Assembly: GCA_030694465.1 (NCBI GenBank)
Contig: JAUXYJ010000055.1
Span: 202,413-266,412, forward strand
Direction of reading: 5' to 3'
DNA length: 64,000 bases
From: Deltaproteobacteria bacterium
GTDB taxonomy: Bacteria; Myxococcota_A; Polyangia; Polyangiales; Ga0077539
In this document: piece by piece, positions 25,630 to 34,819 of the stretch
Layout: every line of letters begins with the position of its first letter
Numbering within the stretch: position 1 is the stretch's first letter
The notes under the pieces: generated by a model
Told to the model about the DNA's origin: nothing
The model's database searches: none
What the model saw: the letters and a program-made list of their open reading frames with translations, nothing else
Position numbers and translations under genes: made by a program

Positions 25630-26181
25630 ATGCAATCAGGTCAGCTTCAGACTCTGAGCGATCAATTGACCCGCGCCAACGTGCTGCTGTGTTTTAACGG
25701 GCCGTTCTCGCACTCGTTGATTGAAGAGTTTGGCAAGGCGTTGCGCGCGTATCTCACGGTGAACGAGACGGACAAAGGCTCGGTGAGTGACGTGTTCTCG
25801 GTGTACATCGAGCAAGCACAAAACGTGAAAAATTACACGACATCGTACTTTCCTGCCGAAGTCGGGGGCTTGCTCCAGCGCGGGATTCTGGCGATCGCTC
25901 GTGAGCACGATGGCTACGTGATCTCGGCTGGAAACTTCGTGCGCAGCGAGCACGTTGAGCCTCTCCGTGCGCGGCTGCAAAGCGTCGTCAACGCAGACAA
26001 AGACTCACTCAAAGCGATGTACAAGCGTCAGCTACGGGCCGAGCGCAGCGAGGATTCGTCTGGGGCGGGGCTAGGGCTGCTCTCCATGGCCCGCGTCGCG
26101 TCGGCGCCACTCTCGTTTCACTTCGAGCCCTCGTCCGAGCACCACGCGCACACGTACTTCAGTCTCTCTGTGCAGGTCTGA
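25630..26181 (+). CDS. siaB: SiaB-family protein kinase (DUF6272)
   Basis: 183 residues from ATG 25630, with AGGAG eleven bases ahead. It has a GHKL-like layout: an N-box-like helix with YIEQAQNVKNYT (about 59-70) and a late glycine segment GAGLGLLSMAR (about 144-154). SiaB proteins are soluble kinases that phosphorylate the SiaC threonine. The gene lies 43 bases after siaC and 5 bases before siaA, supporting one transcript. Confidence 0.85.
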   Translation: MQSGQLQTLSDQLTRANVLLCFNGPFSHSLIEEFGKALRAYLTVNETDKGSVSDVFSVYIEQAQNVKNYTTSYFPAEVGGLLQRGILAIAREHDGYVISAGNFVRSEHVEPLRARLQSVVNADKDSLKAMYKRQLRAERSEDSSGAGLGLLSMARVASAPLSFHFEPSSEHHAHTYFSLSVQV

Positions 26182-26186
26182 GCCAC

Positions 26187-28229
26187 ATGGAACGCGCCGC
26201 CGCCACCGCAAACGCCACCGCGATGATCCCGCTGAGACACCGCTTTGTTGTGCGGGTCGCGCTTGGATTTTTGCTGTGTGTTTTGGTGCCCTCCGCGGTC
26301 GTCGGTTGGGTCTCTTACGAGACCGCCAAGCGCGTGCTGGTGCAAGAGCTCAAGCGAAGGCTCATCACCGTGGCCGAGCGCAAGGTCAACAAGCTCGAAG
26401 ACTGGACCGACCAGCAGCGCCGTGTGCTCGCCGCGATCGTGCGTGAGCCCGCGCTGCAGCAACAGATGGACGAGCTCACGCGCGCGCAGGACCAAGACCA
26501 GCGCCGCCGTCGTGCCTCTGGGCTGCTCTTGGGGATGGCCTCGCAGCTGCGGTTATTAGGCCGCGGATCGGCGCTCTTGGTCGACGCCAACGGGCAGGTG
26601 CTCGCTACCTCTGGCGACAGCAACCTCGCAGGGCAATCGCTCTCACGCGGGCTGCTCGCGCGCTCAGAACTCGGCCAGTCTTTCGACCGCGCGCGGATGG
26701 TGTATCAGACCGAGTTTACGGACTTCGCCTTGGCCACAGACCAGGGGGATCGACGAGAGCCTCGTGCTTGGTTGGCTGCGCCCATTTTGGCAACCGGGCA
26801 GGTCGTGGGTGTTTTGGTTGTGCAGATTGACAACGACGCGGTCTCGCGATTGAGCGCAGACCACGCAGGGCTGGGCTCGTCGGGCGAGGTGCTCTACGCC
26901 GGACGTGTGGGCTCGCTTCCCATGCTCATTGCGCCGACAAGGACTCACGCGAACGCCGCGTTTCGTCTGCAAATTCCCTCGCATAGCGCGGCAATCGATG
27001 CGCTCCGTGGCAGCTCCGGCGATGGCCTCCGACGCGACTATCGTGGGGTCGATGTGTTCGCGGTATGGCGCTATGTTCCGTCGTTGCGGTGGGGCGTGGT
27101 CTGCAAGATTGATGTCCACGAGGTGTTCGCGCCCGTCGAACGCCTTCGGCTACTGAGCATCGGCATCACTGCGCTCGCTGCGGCGTTGTCTCTCCTCGCG
27201 GCGTGGGTCTTTGGCCGCCGCTTGTCTTCTCCGCTCGAGACCATGACCCGCGAGGTCGTCGCCATCGGCCAGGGCAACCGAGAACAGGGAGTGTCCGCGC
27301 AAGGGCACGACGAGGTCGCTCACCTCGCGCGCGTCTTTAACGCGATGTTGGACGAAATCCGAGCGCACACAGAGGGCCTCGAAGGGCAGGTCGCTGAGCG
27401 CACGCGCGCCCTCGCAGAGGCCAACGAAGAGCTCCAAGTGCGAGGCCGACGGATTGAAGAGGGCGTGGCCCTCGCGCGACAGATTCAGGCCACCGTGTTG
27501 CCTTCGTTTACCGGCGAGCGCGCCGAAGTTGGCGGGCTGATCTGGCGTCCACTCGATCAGGTCGGCGGAGACATCGCGTTTGTCGAGCCTCTGGGTGAGG
27601 ACGGCTACGTCGCCGGGGTCATCGATTGCACGGGCCACGGCGTCCCCGCAGCGATCACCGCGATGTTTGCCTCGGCGATGTGCCAGCTCGCGTTGATCAC
27701 TCACGGATCGCAAGGGCCCGCTGCGGTCTTGCATGAGCTTGATCGTAGGCTCACGAGCACGTTTCGCCGAGCCAATGAGGCGGGGATTTCGCTGGGGCTT
27801 GATGTCGGTCTCGCGATGGTCTCGCGCGACGGGCCGGTGCGATTTGCGGGCGCGGGGATCCAGATTTTTTACGCACGAAGCGATGGATCTATCAGCGAAA
27901 AAGCAGGTCGTCGCCGCGGTTTAGGGTACGGTGAGCGAAAGCGCGAGGTCGCCATCACCGACGTGCTGCTCAGCGAGGAAGACATCACCACCCTCTATCT
28001 CTCGACCGATGGGATGTTGGACGAGCCGATCGGGCAGTCGGGCGAGGGCCTCGGTCGCTCGAAGCTCTTTGCGTTGCTCTCAGGGCTGCAATCGATGTCG
28101 ATCGCGGCGCAGCTTGAGACACTTGATGCGCAAGTGATCGCTCTGCGGGGCGCGCGGACACAACGCGATGACGTGACGGTGCTTGCCATGCGCGTGGGGC
28201 CAAACAGCAGCAACCGCCAGGTGGCTTAA
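26187..28229 (+). CDS. siaA: SiaA-type membrane receptor with HAMP and SpoIIE/PP2C phosphatase domain
   Basis: 680 residues. Membrane helices at about 18-40 and 313-335 flank a periplasmic sensor region of about 270 residues (Cache-like by size). HAMP follows (LSSPLETMTREVVAIGQGN), then a short coiled coil and a PP2C domain from about residue 425. Metal ligands are intact: VGGDIAF, DCTGHGVPAA, LSTDGMLDEP and RDDVTVLAM, so it should be an active phosphatase acting on SiaC. Only 3 bases separate it from the binding-protein gene that follows. Confidence 0.88.
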   Translation: MERAAATANATAMIPLRHRFVVRVALGFLLCVLVPSAVVGWVSYETAKRVLVQELKRRLITVAERKVNKLEDWTDQQRRVLAAIVREPALQQQMDELTRAQDQDQRRRRASGLLLGMASQLRLLGRGSALLVDANGQVLATSGDSNLAGQSLSRGLLARSELGQSFDRARMVYQTEFTDFALATDQGDRREPRAWLAAPILATGQVVGVLVVQIDNDAVSRLSADHAGLGSSGEVLYAGRVGSLPMLIAPTRTHANAAFRLQIPSHSAAIDALRGSSGDGLRRDYRGVDVFAVWRYVPSLRWGVVCKIDVHEVFAPVERLRLLSIGITALAAALSLLAAWVFGRRLSSPLETMTREVVAIGQGNREQGVSAQGHDEVAHLARVFNAMLDEIRAHTEGLEGQVAERTRALAEANEELQVRGRRIEEGVALARQIQATVLPSFTGERAEVGGLIWRPLDQVGGDIAFVEPLGEDGYVAGVIDCTGHGVPAAITAMFASAMCQLALITHGSQGPAAVLHELDRRLTSTFRRANEAGISLGLDVGLAMVSRDGPVRFAGAGIQIFYARSDGSISEKAGRRRGLGYGERKREVAITDVLLSEEDITTLYLSTDGMLDEPIGQSGEGLGRSKLFALLSGLQSMSIAAQLETLDAQVIALRGARTQRDDVTVLAMRVGPNSSNRQVA

Positions 28230-28232
28230 CCA

Positions 28233-29483
28233 ATGTCCATTTTGAATCGACGTAGGTTGCTGGGGTTGGGGGCCGGAGGGGCCGCGGTGGCTTCCGCAGC
28301 GATGCTCACTCGCTGCGTAAAAAGGCAGTCGATCCGCGTAGGCATCCTCCACTCGTTGACCGGAACGATGGCGCTCAGCGAGCGGCCTGTCGCGGCGGTC
28401 ACCCGCATGAGCCTTGAGCAGCTCAACGCCAAGGGTGGTCTCTTAGGGCGCAACGTTGAAATCGTCGAAGCAGATGGTCAATCGTCGGGCGCGGTGTTTG
28501 CTCGTCAGGCCCGCAGGCTCATCGAGTCTGAGCGCGTCGATGTGATCTTCGGTTGCTGGACCTCGGCGAGTCGTCGCGCGGTTTTGCCTGTGATCGAGCA
28601 GGCCAAATCGCTCTTGGTCTACCCGGTTCAATACGAAGGCATCGAGCGCAGCGATCGCGCGATCTATCTCGGCGCCGTGCCAAACCAGCAGATCCTCCCG
28701 TCGGTCGCGTGGTGCTTTGCAAACCTGGGCCGCAAGTTCTTTTTAGTCGGCTCGGACTACGTGTTTCCGCGCTCAGCCCACGAGATTATCAAAGACCAAC
28801 TGCGCGCGATCGGTGCTGAATTCGTTGGTGAATCGTTTGTGCCGTTAGGCTCGCGAGATGTGTCGTCGATGATGGCCGCGATCCGCGACGCTTCGCCCGA
28901 CGTGATCCTCAACTCGATCAACGGGGACACGAACCTAGCGTTTTTTCGCGCGCTAAGAGCCACCGGAGAGCGTCGCATCCCGACCATGTCGTACAGCATC
29001 GCGGAGCCGGAGCTCCGGGCGCTTGGCGACGTCCAGCTTGAAGGTGAATACGCTGCGTGGAATTACTTTCAATCTCTGGATGGCCCCTCGAATCGTGCGT
29101 GGTTGCAGAGGGTCTTGGGGCGCTCGGTGGACACGGCGGTCTTGTCCGACCCGATGCAAGCCGCGTGGGTTGGGACGCACTTGTGGGCTCAGGCGGTCTC
29201 GAGCGTCGAGAGCTCGGACCCCACCGACGTGCGCGCGGGCATGCTCGGGCAGAGCATCGCGGCCCCAGAGGGCGTGATTACCATCGACCGCGAGACAGGA
29301 AACGCCTGGAAAATCGCACGCATCGGTCGTGTTCGCCGCGACCGCCAGTTTGACGTCGTCTGGAGCAGCGAGCGGCCTGTTCGTCCCGAGCCCTACCCCG
29401 CCTATCGCTCCCCCGAGGCCTGGGAGCGATACCTTCGCGACCTGTACAACGGCTGGGGACAGCGCTGGCAAGCCCCGGGCTAG
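28233..29483 (+). CDS. UrtA/AmiC-like periplasmic substrate-binding protein, exported by Tat-like signal
   Basis: 416 residues of the type I periplasmic binding fold (Peripla_BP_5/6). The N-terminus has NRRRLLG followed by a hydrophobic stretch and Cys, resembling a twin-arginine signal. VGILHSLTGTMA...L..LNAKGGLLGR and VDVIFGCWTSASRRAVLPV...LLVYPVQYEG are close to urea/short-amide binding proteins (UrtA, AmiC, FmdD). No permease or ATPase follows. It starts 3 bases after siaA, so the likely role is presenting a ligand to the SiaA sensor domain rather than feeding a transporter. That link is inference. Confidence 0.85.
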   Translation: MSILNRRRLLGLGAGGAAVASAAMLTRCVKRQSIRVGILHSLTGTMALSERPVAAVTRMSLEQLNAKGGLLGRNVEIVEADGQSSGAVFARQARRLIESERVDVIFGCWTSASRRAVLPVIEQAKSLLVYPVQYEGIERSDRAIYLGAVPNQQILPSVAWCFANLGRKFFLVGSDYVFPRSAHEIIKDQLRAIGAEFVGESFVPLGSRDVSSMMAAIRDASPDVILNSINGDTNLAFFRALRATGERRIPTMSYSIAEPELRALGDVQLEGEYAAWNYFQSLDGPSNRAWLQRVLGRSVDTAVLSDPMQAAWVGTHLWAQAVSSVESSDPTDVRAGMLGQSIAAPEGVITIDRETGNAWKIARIGRVRRDRQFDVVWSSERPVRPEPYPAYRSPEAWERYLRDLYNGWGQRWQAPG

Positions 29484-29501
29484 CTTCGGTCTGCTGGCAA
29501 T

Positions 29502-29517
29502 CCGGCGACGTCGCCGG
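29502..29517. repeat. Palindromic element, copy e
   Basis: Exact CCGGCGACGTCGCCGG with the family's right flank GGTG. It lies between the converging binding-protein and kinase genes. Confidence 0.9.
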
Positions 29518-29528
29518 GTGTGGGCGCG

Positions 29529-30917
29529 CTAGCCGCGGCGGACCGTCAGGGCCTCGATGCCGGGGCTCGCGGCGATCCATCCGGCCGAAGTGGCGAGCTG
29601 ACGGATCTCGTCGACCAGCGAGCGAAATACCACGGGTTTTCGAAGGACGCGCTCGACGCCGAGCGCCCGACACCGCCGCACCGCTTGCTCTGACGGGTCG
29701 GCCGACCAGACCATCGCCCGCATGCGCGCGCCGCGCCGACGCTCTCGCAGCTGCGCCAACAGCTCTGCGCCGTCCATCCCCGGAAGGTGCAGATCCAAGA
29801 TGACCAGGTCAGGCGCTGAGGCCCATCGGTTGAGCGCGTCTTCGGCCGAGTGCGCGATGTCCGTGTAGGTCTCGGCCGCCCCAAAGGCCGACTCGGCAGC
29901 GCGCCGCGCCAGGGTCGCCAGCGTGGCCTCGTCGTCCACGATCAGGATCCGCACAAACGCCGACGTGATGCTCTCCTCCGCGGGCTTCAGTGGCTGCTTC
30001 TCAAAGTGCGTGTGCGCGGTCTCGAGGGCGGTCGCGAAGCTGCGCCCATTCGCAAAGCGATCCGTGGGCTCTTTTGCAAGCGCGCGCTTCATGAGCGCGT
30101 CGAGTGGCGCGAGCGCTGGGTTGCGGTCACTCAGGGTCGGAATGGGATCTCCGACGTGCATCGCCATCAGCCGCGCGATGGTGTCCGCGCGGTAGGGTGT
30201 GCTGCCGGTGAGGGTCTCAAACAGCGTACAAGCGAGCGCGTAGACGTCGCACGTCGCGGTGAGGGGACGGTCGTGCAGGATCTGCTCGGGCGCCATGTAC
30301 GCGGGTGTTCCGACAAAGGTGCCGCTCTCATCGCGCGCGCTCCCCGCGGTGGTGGCGATGCCAAAGTCCACGAGCACCGCGCGCCCACTTCCCTGCTCGA
30401 TCACGATGTTTGATGGCTTGATGTCGCAGTGGACAAGCCCCGCCGCGTGCACCGCTGCGAGCCCGTCGGCGATCTGTCGCACGACGCTCACCGCGCGGAT
30501 GGCAGACAACCCTCGCGCATCGTGCTCGTCACCAATCGCCGCAGCGAGAGAGGTGCCATGGACAAACTCCATCGCAAAAAATGCCCGCCCGCGATCGAAA
30601 CCAAACGCGTACACGCGCGCGATGTGTTCGCTCTTGAGTGCCGCGAGCGCGACCGCCTCTCGACGAAACAGGCGCTGCTCTTCGATGCCGGACAGATGGT
30701 GTCCCAAGAACTTCAGCGCGACCTGCCTTTGGAGCGCCAAATCGTCCGCGACGTAGACATCCCCCATCCCGCCGGCGCCGAGCTTCTTCACGATCCTGTA
30801 GCGCCCATCCACCAGCGATTCATCGGGTGGGAGCGCGCTACCGCACAGCTCGCACATGGCGTTGTCGCCACGCACCAGGAGCTCACATTGCACGCACCAA
30901 CTCATAGGCCGTTCCAT
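29529..30917 (-). CDS. Zinc-ribbon / Ser-Thr kinase / response-regulator receiver fusion
   Basis: 462 residues. Residues 8-25 form a CxxC...CxxC zinc ribbon (Cys8, 11, 22, 25). The kinase domain has GAGGMG (47-52), Lys69, H163CDIKPSN (HCD instead of HRD; the Asp is kept), D184FG and APE. Residues about 322-435 are a receiver domain with Asp328/Asp329, phospho-acceptor Asp375 (LVILDLHLPGMDG) and Lys427. No membrane segment is present. The fusion suggests that phosphorelay input, perhaps from the neighbouring histidine kinase, tunes the Ser/Thr kinase. It converges on the sia operon across palindrome e. Confidence 0.87.
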   Translation of the reverse strand: MERPMSWCVQCELLVRGDNAMCELCGSALPPDESLVDGRYRIVKKLGAGGMGDVYVADDLALQRQVALKFLGHHLSGIEEQRLFRREAVALAALKSEHIARVYAFGFDRGRAFFAMEFVHGTSLAAAIGDEHDARGLSAIRAVSVVRQIADGLAAVHAAGLVHCDIKPSNIVIEQGSGRAVLVDFGIATTAGSARDESGTFVGTPAYMAPEQILHDRPLTATCDVYALACTLFETLTGSTPYRADTIARLMAMHVGDPIPTLSDRNPALAPLDALMKRALAKEPTDRFANGRSFATALETAHTHFEKQPLKPAEESITSAFVRILIVDDEATLATLARRAAESAFGAAETYTDIAHSAEDALNRWASAPDLVILDLHLPGMDGAELLAQLRERRRGARMRAMVWSADPSEQAVRRCRALGVERVLRKPVVFRSLVDEIRQLATSAGWIAASPGIEALTVRRG

Positions 30918-30975
30918 AACGCATCAACGCCAAGATGGAAGCACTTGAAGGTCGCGATTCGTTGCAGCGCGCGCG

Positions 30976-32679
30976 CTATCGCCGGTGAAATGGCAGAGTG
31001 ACTACAAACGACGCGCCCGCGCCGACTACGGATTGCACACGAACTGAGCCGTTCATTCGTTCGCACACTCTGCGCACAATGGTGAGCCCTAGCCCGTGAC
31101 CGCCCTCGGTGCTCGTGAGTCGTACAAAGGGCTGAAAGAGCCGGGCGATCTGATCTTCAGTGAGCCCGCGACCGTTGTCGCTGATCACGATCTCTAGCGT
31201 TTGATCAGCGATTTCGCAGCTCAATTTGACATGCGGCGGGCGCCCTCCGTAGCGAAACGCGTTGGTCACGAGGTTCACGAGCGCAGCCTCGATCCAGGGC
31301 GCATACCCCAACGCGCGAGGCCACTGAGCGGGCACCTCAAGCGTGCCCTCAAGCTGCGTTTGGATCGGTACAACGCGCTGTTGGACCTGCGCAAACACGG
31401 CCCCGAGATCGACCGAGTCAAACTGCACGGCGCCGCGGCGGGCCTGCGCGAGCAAGAGCAATGCGTCGATAATCTCGAGCATCTTTTGCGCGGACCACAC
31501 GATGTCGTTGGACGTCGATCGCACCAAGGAAGGGTCGTTCGAGAACGACTCTTCGCACAGCATCGAGGCGAAGCCCATGACGCCTGCCAGCGGGTTCTTC
31601 AGATCGTGTGCGACGCGACCGGCAAACTCGAGCAGGTCTGAGTTGGCTTCTTCAAAAGCCGCCTTGCTGCTTCGCAGCTCGCGCTGATAGAGGTCGCTGA
31701 TTCGGCTGACTTTTTCGAGTCGTCGCGCGAGGCGTGTGTGCCTCACCGCGAGACTCTTCATGTCCTCTTGCGTGGGGTGGGTGAGGGCCGAGACAGACTG
31801 GAGCCACTGCGCTTCTTCGTGCTCTCCAAGGTGCGGCACAGAGACCAAACCACCCGTGTTGACTTGCGCAACAAGACGCAGCGAGACCAACGCGCATGTC
31901 TGCACGACGCTCTCGGAGGATGGCCGAAACGCAGAAAATACCTGAGAAACAGACTCGAAATCAGGCTGGTTCTCTGCCTCCATCGAGTTGAAGCGCTCGA
32001 GCTTAGACGCAAGCAACGAGCTGGCCGCGGGGTTGCCAATCCAGAGCGTGGTCTTTGCCGTGAGCGCGCGCTGACTCTCGGCGCGAGAGCCCTCCAACCA
32101 GCCCACCGTGTGCTCGGTGCTTAGCTTTGCGTCGATCGCTCCGTGAGAGATCCACCGCAGTGTCCGTGCAGTGAGATCGACGACGCCATACCAGAGAGAG
32201 CCGTCCTCGACCTTGCTCAGGGCGGTCTCTTCGTCCCAACGAGCGAGCACCGCAGACGGGTCGCGCCCGATCGCCGGAGACCATTGCGTGAGCGCGATCG
32301 CGTTGCGCAGAGTGAGCGCAACCACGCAGCTGCGTGTGCCGGGGAGCGCAACATCGATGAGATAAATCGCGAAGGTCTTTGCGGGCTCGATCCAGTGATA
32401 GCCCATGGTCGCGGCGCTGCTTTGCTCAGAGCCGATGTAAAATCCCTGGGCGTGAATCCCGTCGCTGAGCACTGGGGGCACCGACGCGCGCAGGGCATGT
32501 CGAAGCTGTTGCGTAGTCAGGAGCTTGCGCAGGTGCTCGCGCTCCATTTGCTCTCGCAGCGCAGCGGTCTCGCGCGCTTGTGCCGCGGCGCGGTCCCTCG
32601 ATTGCGCAAGTTCGGACTCAAGGGCCGCAATGCGCTGCAAAAATGCAGAGGGATTGTCAGGGGGTGCGTCAGGGGGCAT
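30976..32679 (-). CDS. Soluble histidine kinase with degenerate SpoIIE-like N-terminal domain
   Basis: 567 residues. A coiled coil occupies 12-60. Residues about 65-270 follow the SpoIIE/PP2C pattern, but the metal-binding GD and DxxGHG positions read MGYHW and DVALPG, so the domain is probably catalytically dead. A second coiled region leads to HisKA with H358DLKNPL, then an ATPase domain with N-box NLVTNAFRYGG, DNGRGL and GGHGLGLTIV, all intact. There are no membrane helices. It lies 58 bases upstream of the kinase-receiver gene on the same strand, a natural donor for that receiver. Confidence 0.85.
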   Translation of the reverse strand: MPPDAPPDNPSAFLQRIAALESELAQSRDRAAAQARETAALREQMEREHLRKLLTTQQLRHALRASVPPVLSDGIHAQGFYIGSEQSSAATMGYHWIEPAKTFAIYLIDVALPGTRSCVVALTLRNAIALTQWSPAIGRDPSAVLARWDEETALSKVEDGSLWYGVVDLTARTLRWISHGAIDAKLSTEHTVGWLEGSRAESQRALTAKTTLWIGNPAASSLLASKLERFNSMEAENQPDFESVSQVFSAFRPSSESVVQTCALVSLRLVAQVNTGGLVSVPHLGEHEEAQWLQSVSALTHPTQEDMKSLAVRHTRLARRLEKVSRISDLYQRELRSSKAAFEEANSDLLEFAGRVAHDLKNPLAGVMGFASMLCEESFSNDPSLVRSTSNDIVWSAQKMLEIIDALLLLAQARRGAVQFDSVDLGAVFAQVQQRVVPIQTQLEGTLEVPAQWPRALGYAPWIEAALVNLVTNAFRYGGRPPHVKLSCEIADQTLEIVISDNGRGLTEDQIARLFQPFVRLTSTEGGHGLGLTIVRRVCERMNGSVRVQSVVGAGASFVVTLPFHRR

Positions 32680-32774
32680 GCGTTCACTCAGTGCTTACCA
32701 ACCGCTGGTTGGGTCTACAAACGCACAAGCTACCGTGTCACGACGCTCTCGAATGGCAATCCAACGCGCAATTC

Positions 32775-34181
32775 TTACTGGCCAGTGAACAGACAGCGTG
32801 TGACGGGGATCCCGACGTCTTGCAGCACGTAGAGATAGTACTGTTGTCCCGCGACCAAGGGCATGGGGGCCGTGTCTGCAGGGACGCGCTGCGTGGTGCC
32901 CATGGGGGCTACGCCATAGCGAATTCCACTCGCGATGGGGGTGCCATCGAAGGGGACATCGACGCGCCACTGCGTGCCTGCGGGGGTGTCCAGGTTCGGT
33001 GGCACGCCAGGGTTGGTCGAGGTCGGTGAGAGCACATACACGTAGCGAGCGTTGCCGCCGGTCCAGGTGACCGTGCCGTCCCGCGCGACTCCTTCGCCCT
33101 GTGTGCACGCGGTGGGTCGATAGATCTGCTGGGTGTAGATCGGGCCACCAAACGGAACCGCCTCTGCGAAGCTCTCACGTGTGCGCCCACGGTTTTGCAA
33201 TTCGTCAGCAAAAAACCTCGCCATTCGTGCGGGGTCCGTCGCCGGAAACCCCGAGGTCGTGCGAGAAAACCCGTTGTTCTCTGCGGGCGGATACGCGCCA
33301 AACGAGGTCGAGTCGATCCAGCCCGCGCCCAGCGCGAGCCCGCTGTCGTGAAAGCTGTCCATGAAGTTTCCGGCGGACTCGACGAACCAGTTGGACGGAC
33401 CTCGGGGCGCGAGCTGATCCGAGTGACAGCACACACACGCACAGGACTCGATCTGGCTTCGGACCCAGCCGAGCTCGGCCGCGTACGTGGGGTTTTGCAG
33501 TCGAGGATCTGGCGTCTCGCGGCGTGCAGGCGCAGGTCGGGCCGGCCAGTAGGGGCGCTGAGTCAGCACGCGATCGCAGGTGCCATATTGTCCGAACTTG
33601 CGGCCCTGCTCGGTACAACCCGAGATCGCGGACCACGTACATACGCGGCCCTCTGCGCTCGTGCCCGCAGGCTCTCCGGCGCGGGGCGCGACGCACGCTT
33701 GCGTGGGCTGTTGAAAGATCGGCAACGTCGAGGGCGCGCTCGGGGGCGGCATGGTCGACCCACCACACGTATTGTTTGGCACAAACACACCGCCGCCCCA
33801 GAATTCGCAGCCGTTTTGCGTCGAGCCACACTGGGTCGCGTCGGTGCCCGGAAACGTCAATCGATTCACCTCGGGCCGCCCTGCGTTGATGATGCACTGG
33901 CCGAGCGACATGGTCGCGTCGCAGGCCACGCCAATGTTCGCCGTGGTCCCACGGCGGGAGCAATCCGCCGTCACCGTGGCTGCAGTCCAGCCGCTGCCTA
34001 GAAAGTCTTTGCACTCATCGCGCCCCGAGAACATGTTGCGATACGTGCAGCTCCCGATGACCTGCGCGGGCACCTCGGGGATACCCGAGGGGCGACCACA
34101 GCCCATCGCGAGCACGATCGGGGCGAAGAGCAGCGATGCCCACAAGGGCTGCGAAAAGCGGGTTCGGGAGAGGCGCATCAT
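32775..34181 (-). CDS. Cys-rich lipoprotein with a single CxxCH motif
   Basis: 468 residues with signal peptide ending Leu-Ala-Met-Gly-Cys28. More than 20 Cys residues lie in the N-terminal two thirds. CVCCH at about residue 245 has the form of a c-type heme site. The C-terminal 120 residues look like a beta-sandwich (TVTWTGGNARYVYVLSPTS, QQYYLYVLQDVG). There is no family I can name. A surface cytochrome or a metal-binding lipoprotein are both possible. Genes on either side are unrelated in function. Confidence 0.7.
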   Translation of the reverse strand: MMRLSRTRFSQPLWASLLFAPIVLAMGCGRPSGIPEVPAQVIGSCTYRNMFSGRDECKDFLGSGWTAATVTADCSRRGTTANIGVACDATMSLGQCIINAGRPEVNRLTFPGTDATQCGSTQNGCEFWGGGVFVPNNTCGGSTMPPPSAPSTLPIFQQPTQACVAPRAGEPAGTSAEGRVCTWSAISGCTEQGRKFGQYGTCDRVLTQRPYWPARPAPARRETPDPRLQNPTYAAELGWVRSQIESCACVCCHSDQLAPRGPSNWFVESAGNFMDSFHDSGLALGAGWIDSTSFGAYPPAENNGFSRTTSGFPATDPARMARFFADELQNRGRTRESFAEAVPFGGPIYTQQIYRPTACTQGEGVARDGTVTWTGGNARYVYVLSPTSTNPGVPPNLDTPAGTQWRVDVPFDGTPIASGIRYGVAPMGTTQRVPADTAPMPLVAGQQYYLYVLQDVGIPVTRCLFTGQ

Positions 34182-34224
34182 GACGTTCTAGGATGACATG
34201 AGCGGCTTGACGGTTGCGCGGTTT

Positions 34225-34668
34225 CTACGCTTTTGCCGGGGTCGCGTCGACGGGGTCTGATGCGCTCTCGGCCGAGGGCAACGAGCGCGTGGTGAACATC
34301 GGGCGAAACGCGCTGAAGTAAGCCCAGCCCAAGAAGGCCTCGAGGGCCACGAGCATAAACGCCATCGGGTTGGGCGGCGTAAGCACCGTGTGAAACGCGA
34401 GGATGTTCACAATGATCGGGGCCAAGAGCACGAGCGCGAAGGGCACCATGCGGTTGCTCAAGAGCAGCAATCCGCCCAGGACCTCAGTGCCTTTGATCAT
34501 CGGAAACATGTAGCCCGTCGCCGCAAATGCGCCCATCAGCGCGCCTGCGGGGCCCGGCATCGGCGGCATCGGCAAGAAGTGCAAAAAGCCATTGAGCCCG
34601 AAGACAAAGAAGATCAGCCCGAGAAGATAGCGGGCCACGGTGGCGGCGATGCGAACGTTACGTGACAT
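34225..34668 (-). CDS. DoxX-family membrane protein
   Basis: 147 residues with four hydrophobic segments. ARYLLGLIFFVFGLNGFLHF at the start and KGTEVLGGLLLLSNR after the second helix are typical of DoxX/DoxD-like proteins. Several relatives take part in thiol or quinone-linked stress responses. It is divergent from a LysR regulator with a 151-base gap, an arrangement often seen for DoxX genes under LysR control. Confidence 0.8.
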   Translation of the reverse strand: MSRNVRIAATVARYLLGLIFFVFGLNGFLHFLPMPPMPGPAGALMGAFAATGYMFPMIKGTEVLGGLLLLSNRMVPFALVLLAPIIVNILAFHTVLTPPNPMAFMLVALEAFLGWAYFSAFRPMFTTRSLPSAESASDPVDATPAKA

Positions 34669-34819
34669 GGTGAATGAGCTCCAAGTGATTGAAAATGTTC
34701 GAAAAATTCTTCGGTGGTTGAGCGCTCGTTTGTCACCCGAAGGTCAACCCACAGCGTAGTCAGAGGCTAGTCAATGTTGCGCTTGCGCACCAGCCGGCTA
34801 TTTGCGAACACTTCGTTGC

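Noticed and set aside
28233-29483. Binding protein as part of a urea or amide ABC importer
   Set aside because: No permease or ATPase genes follow. The next genes are convergent signalling genes, so a receptor role fits better.
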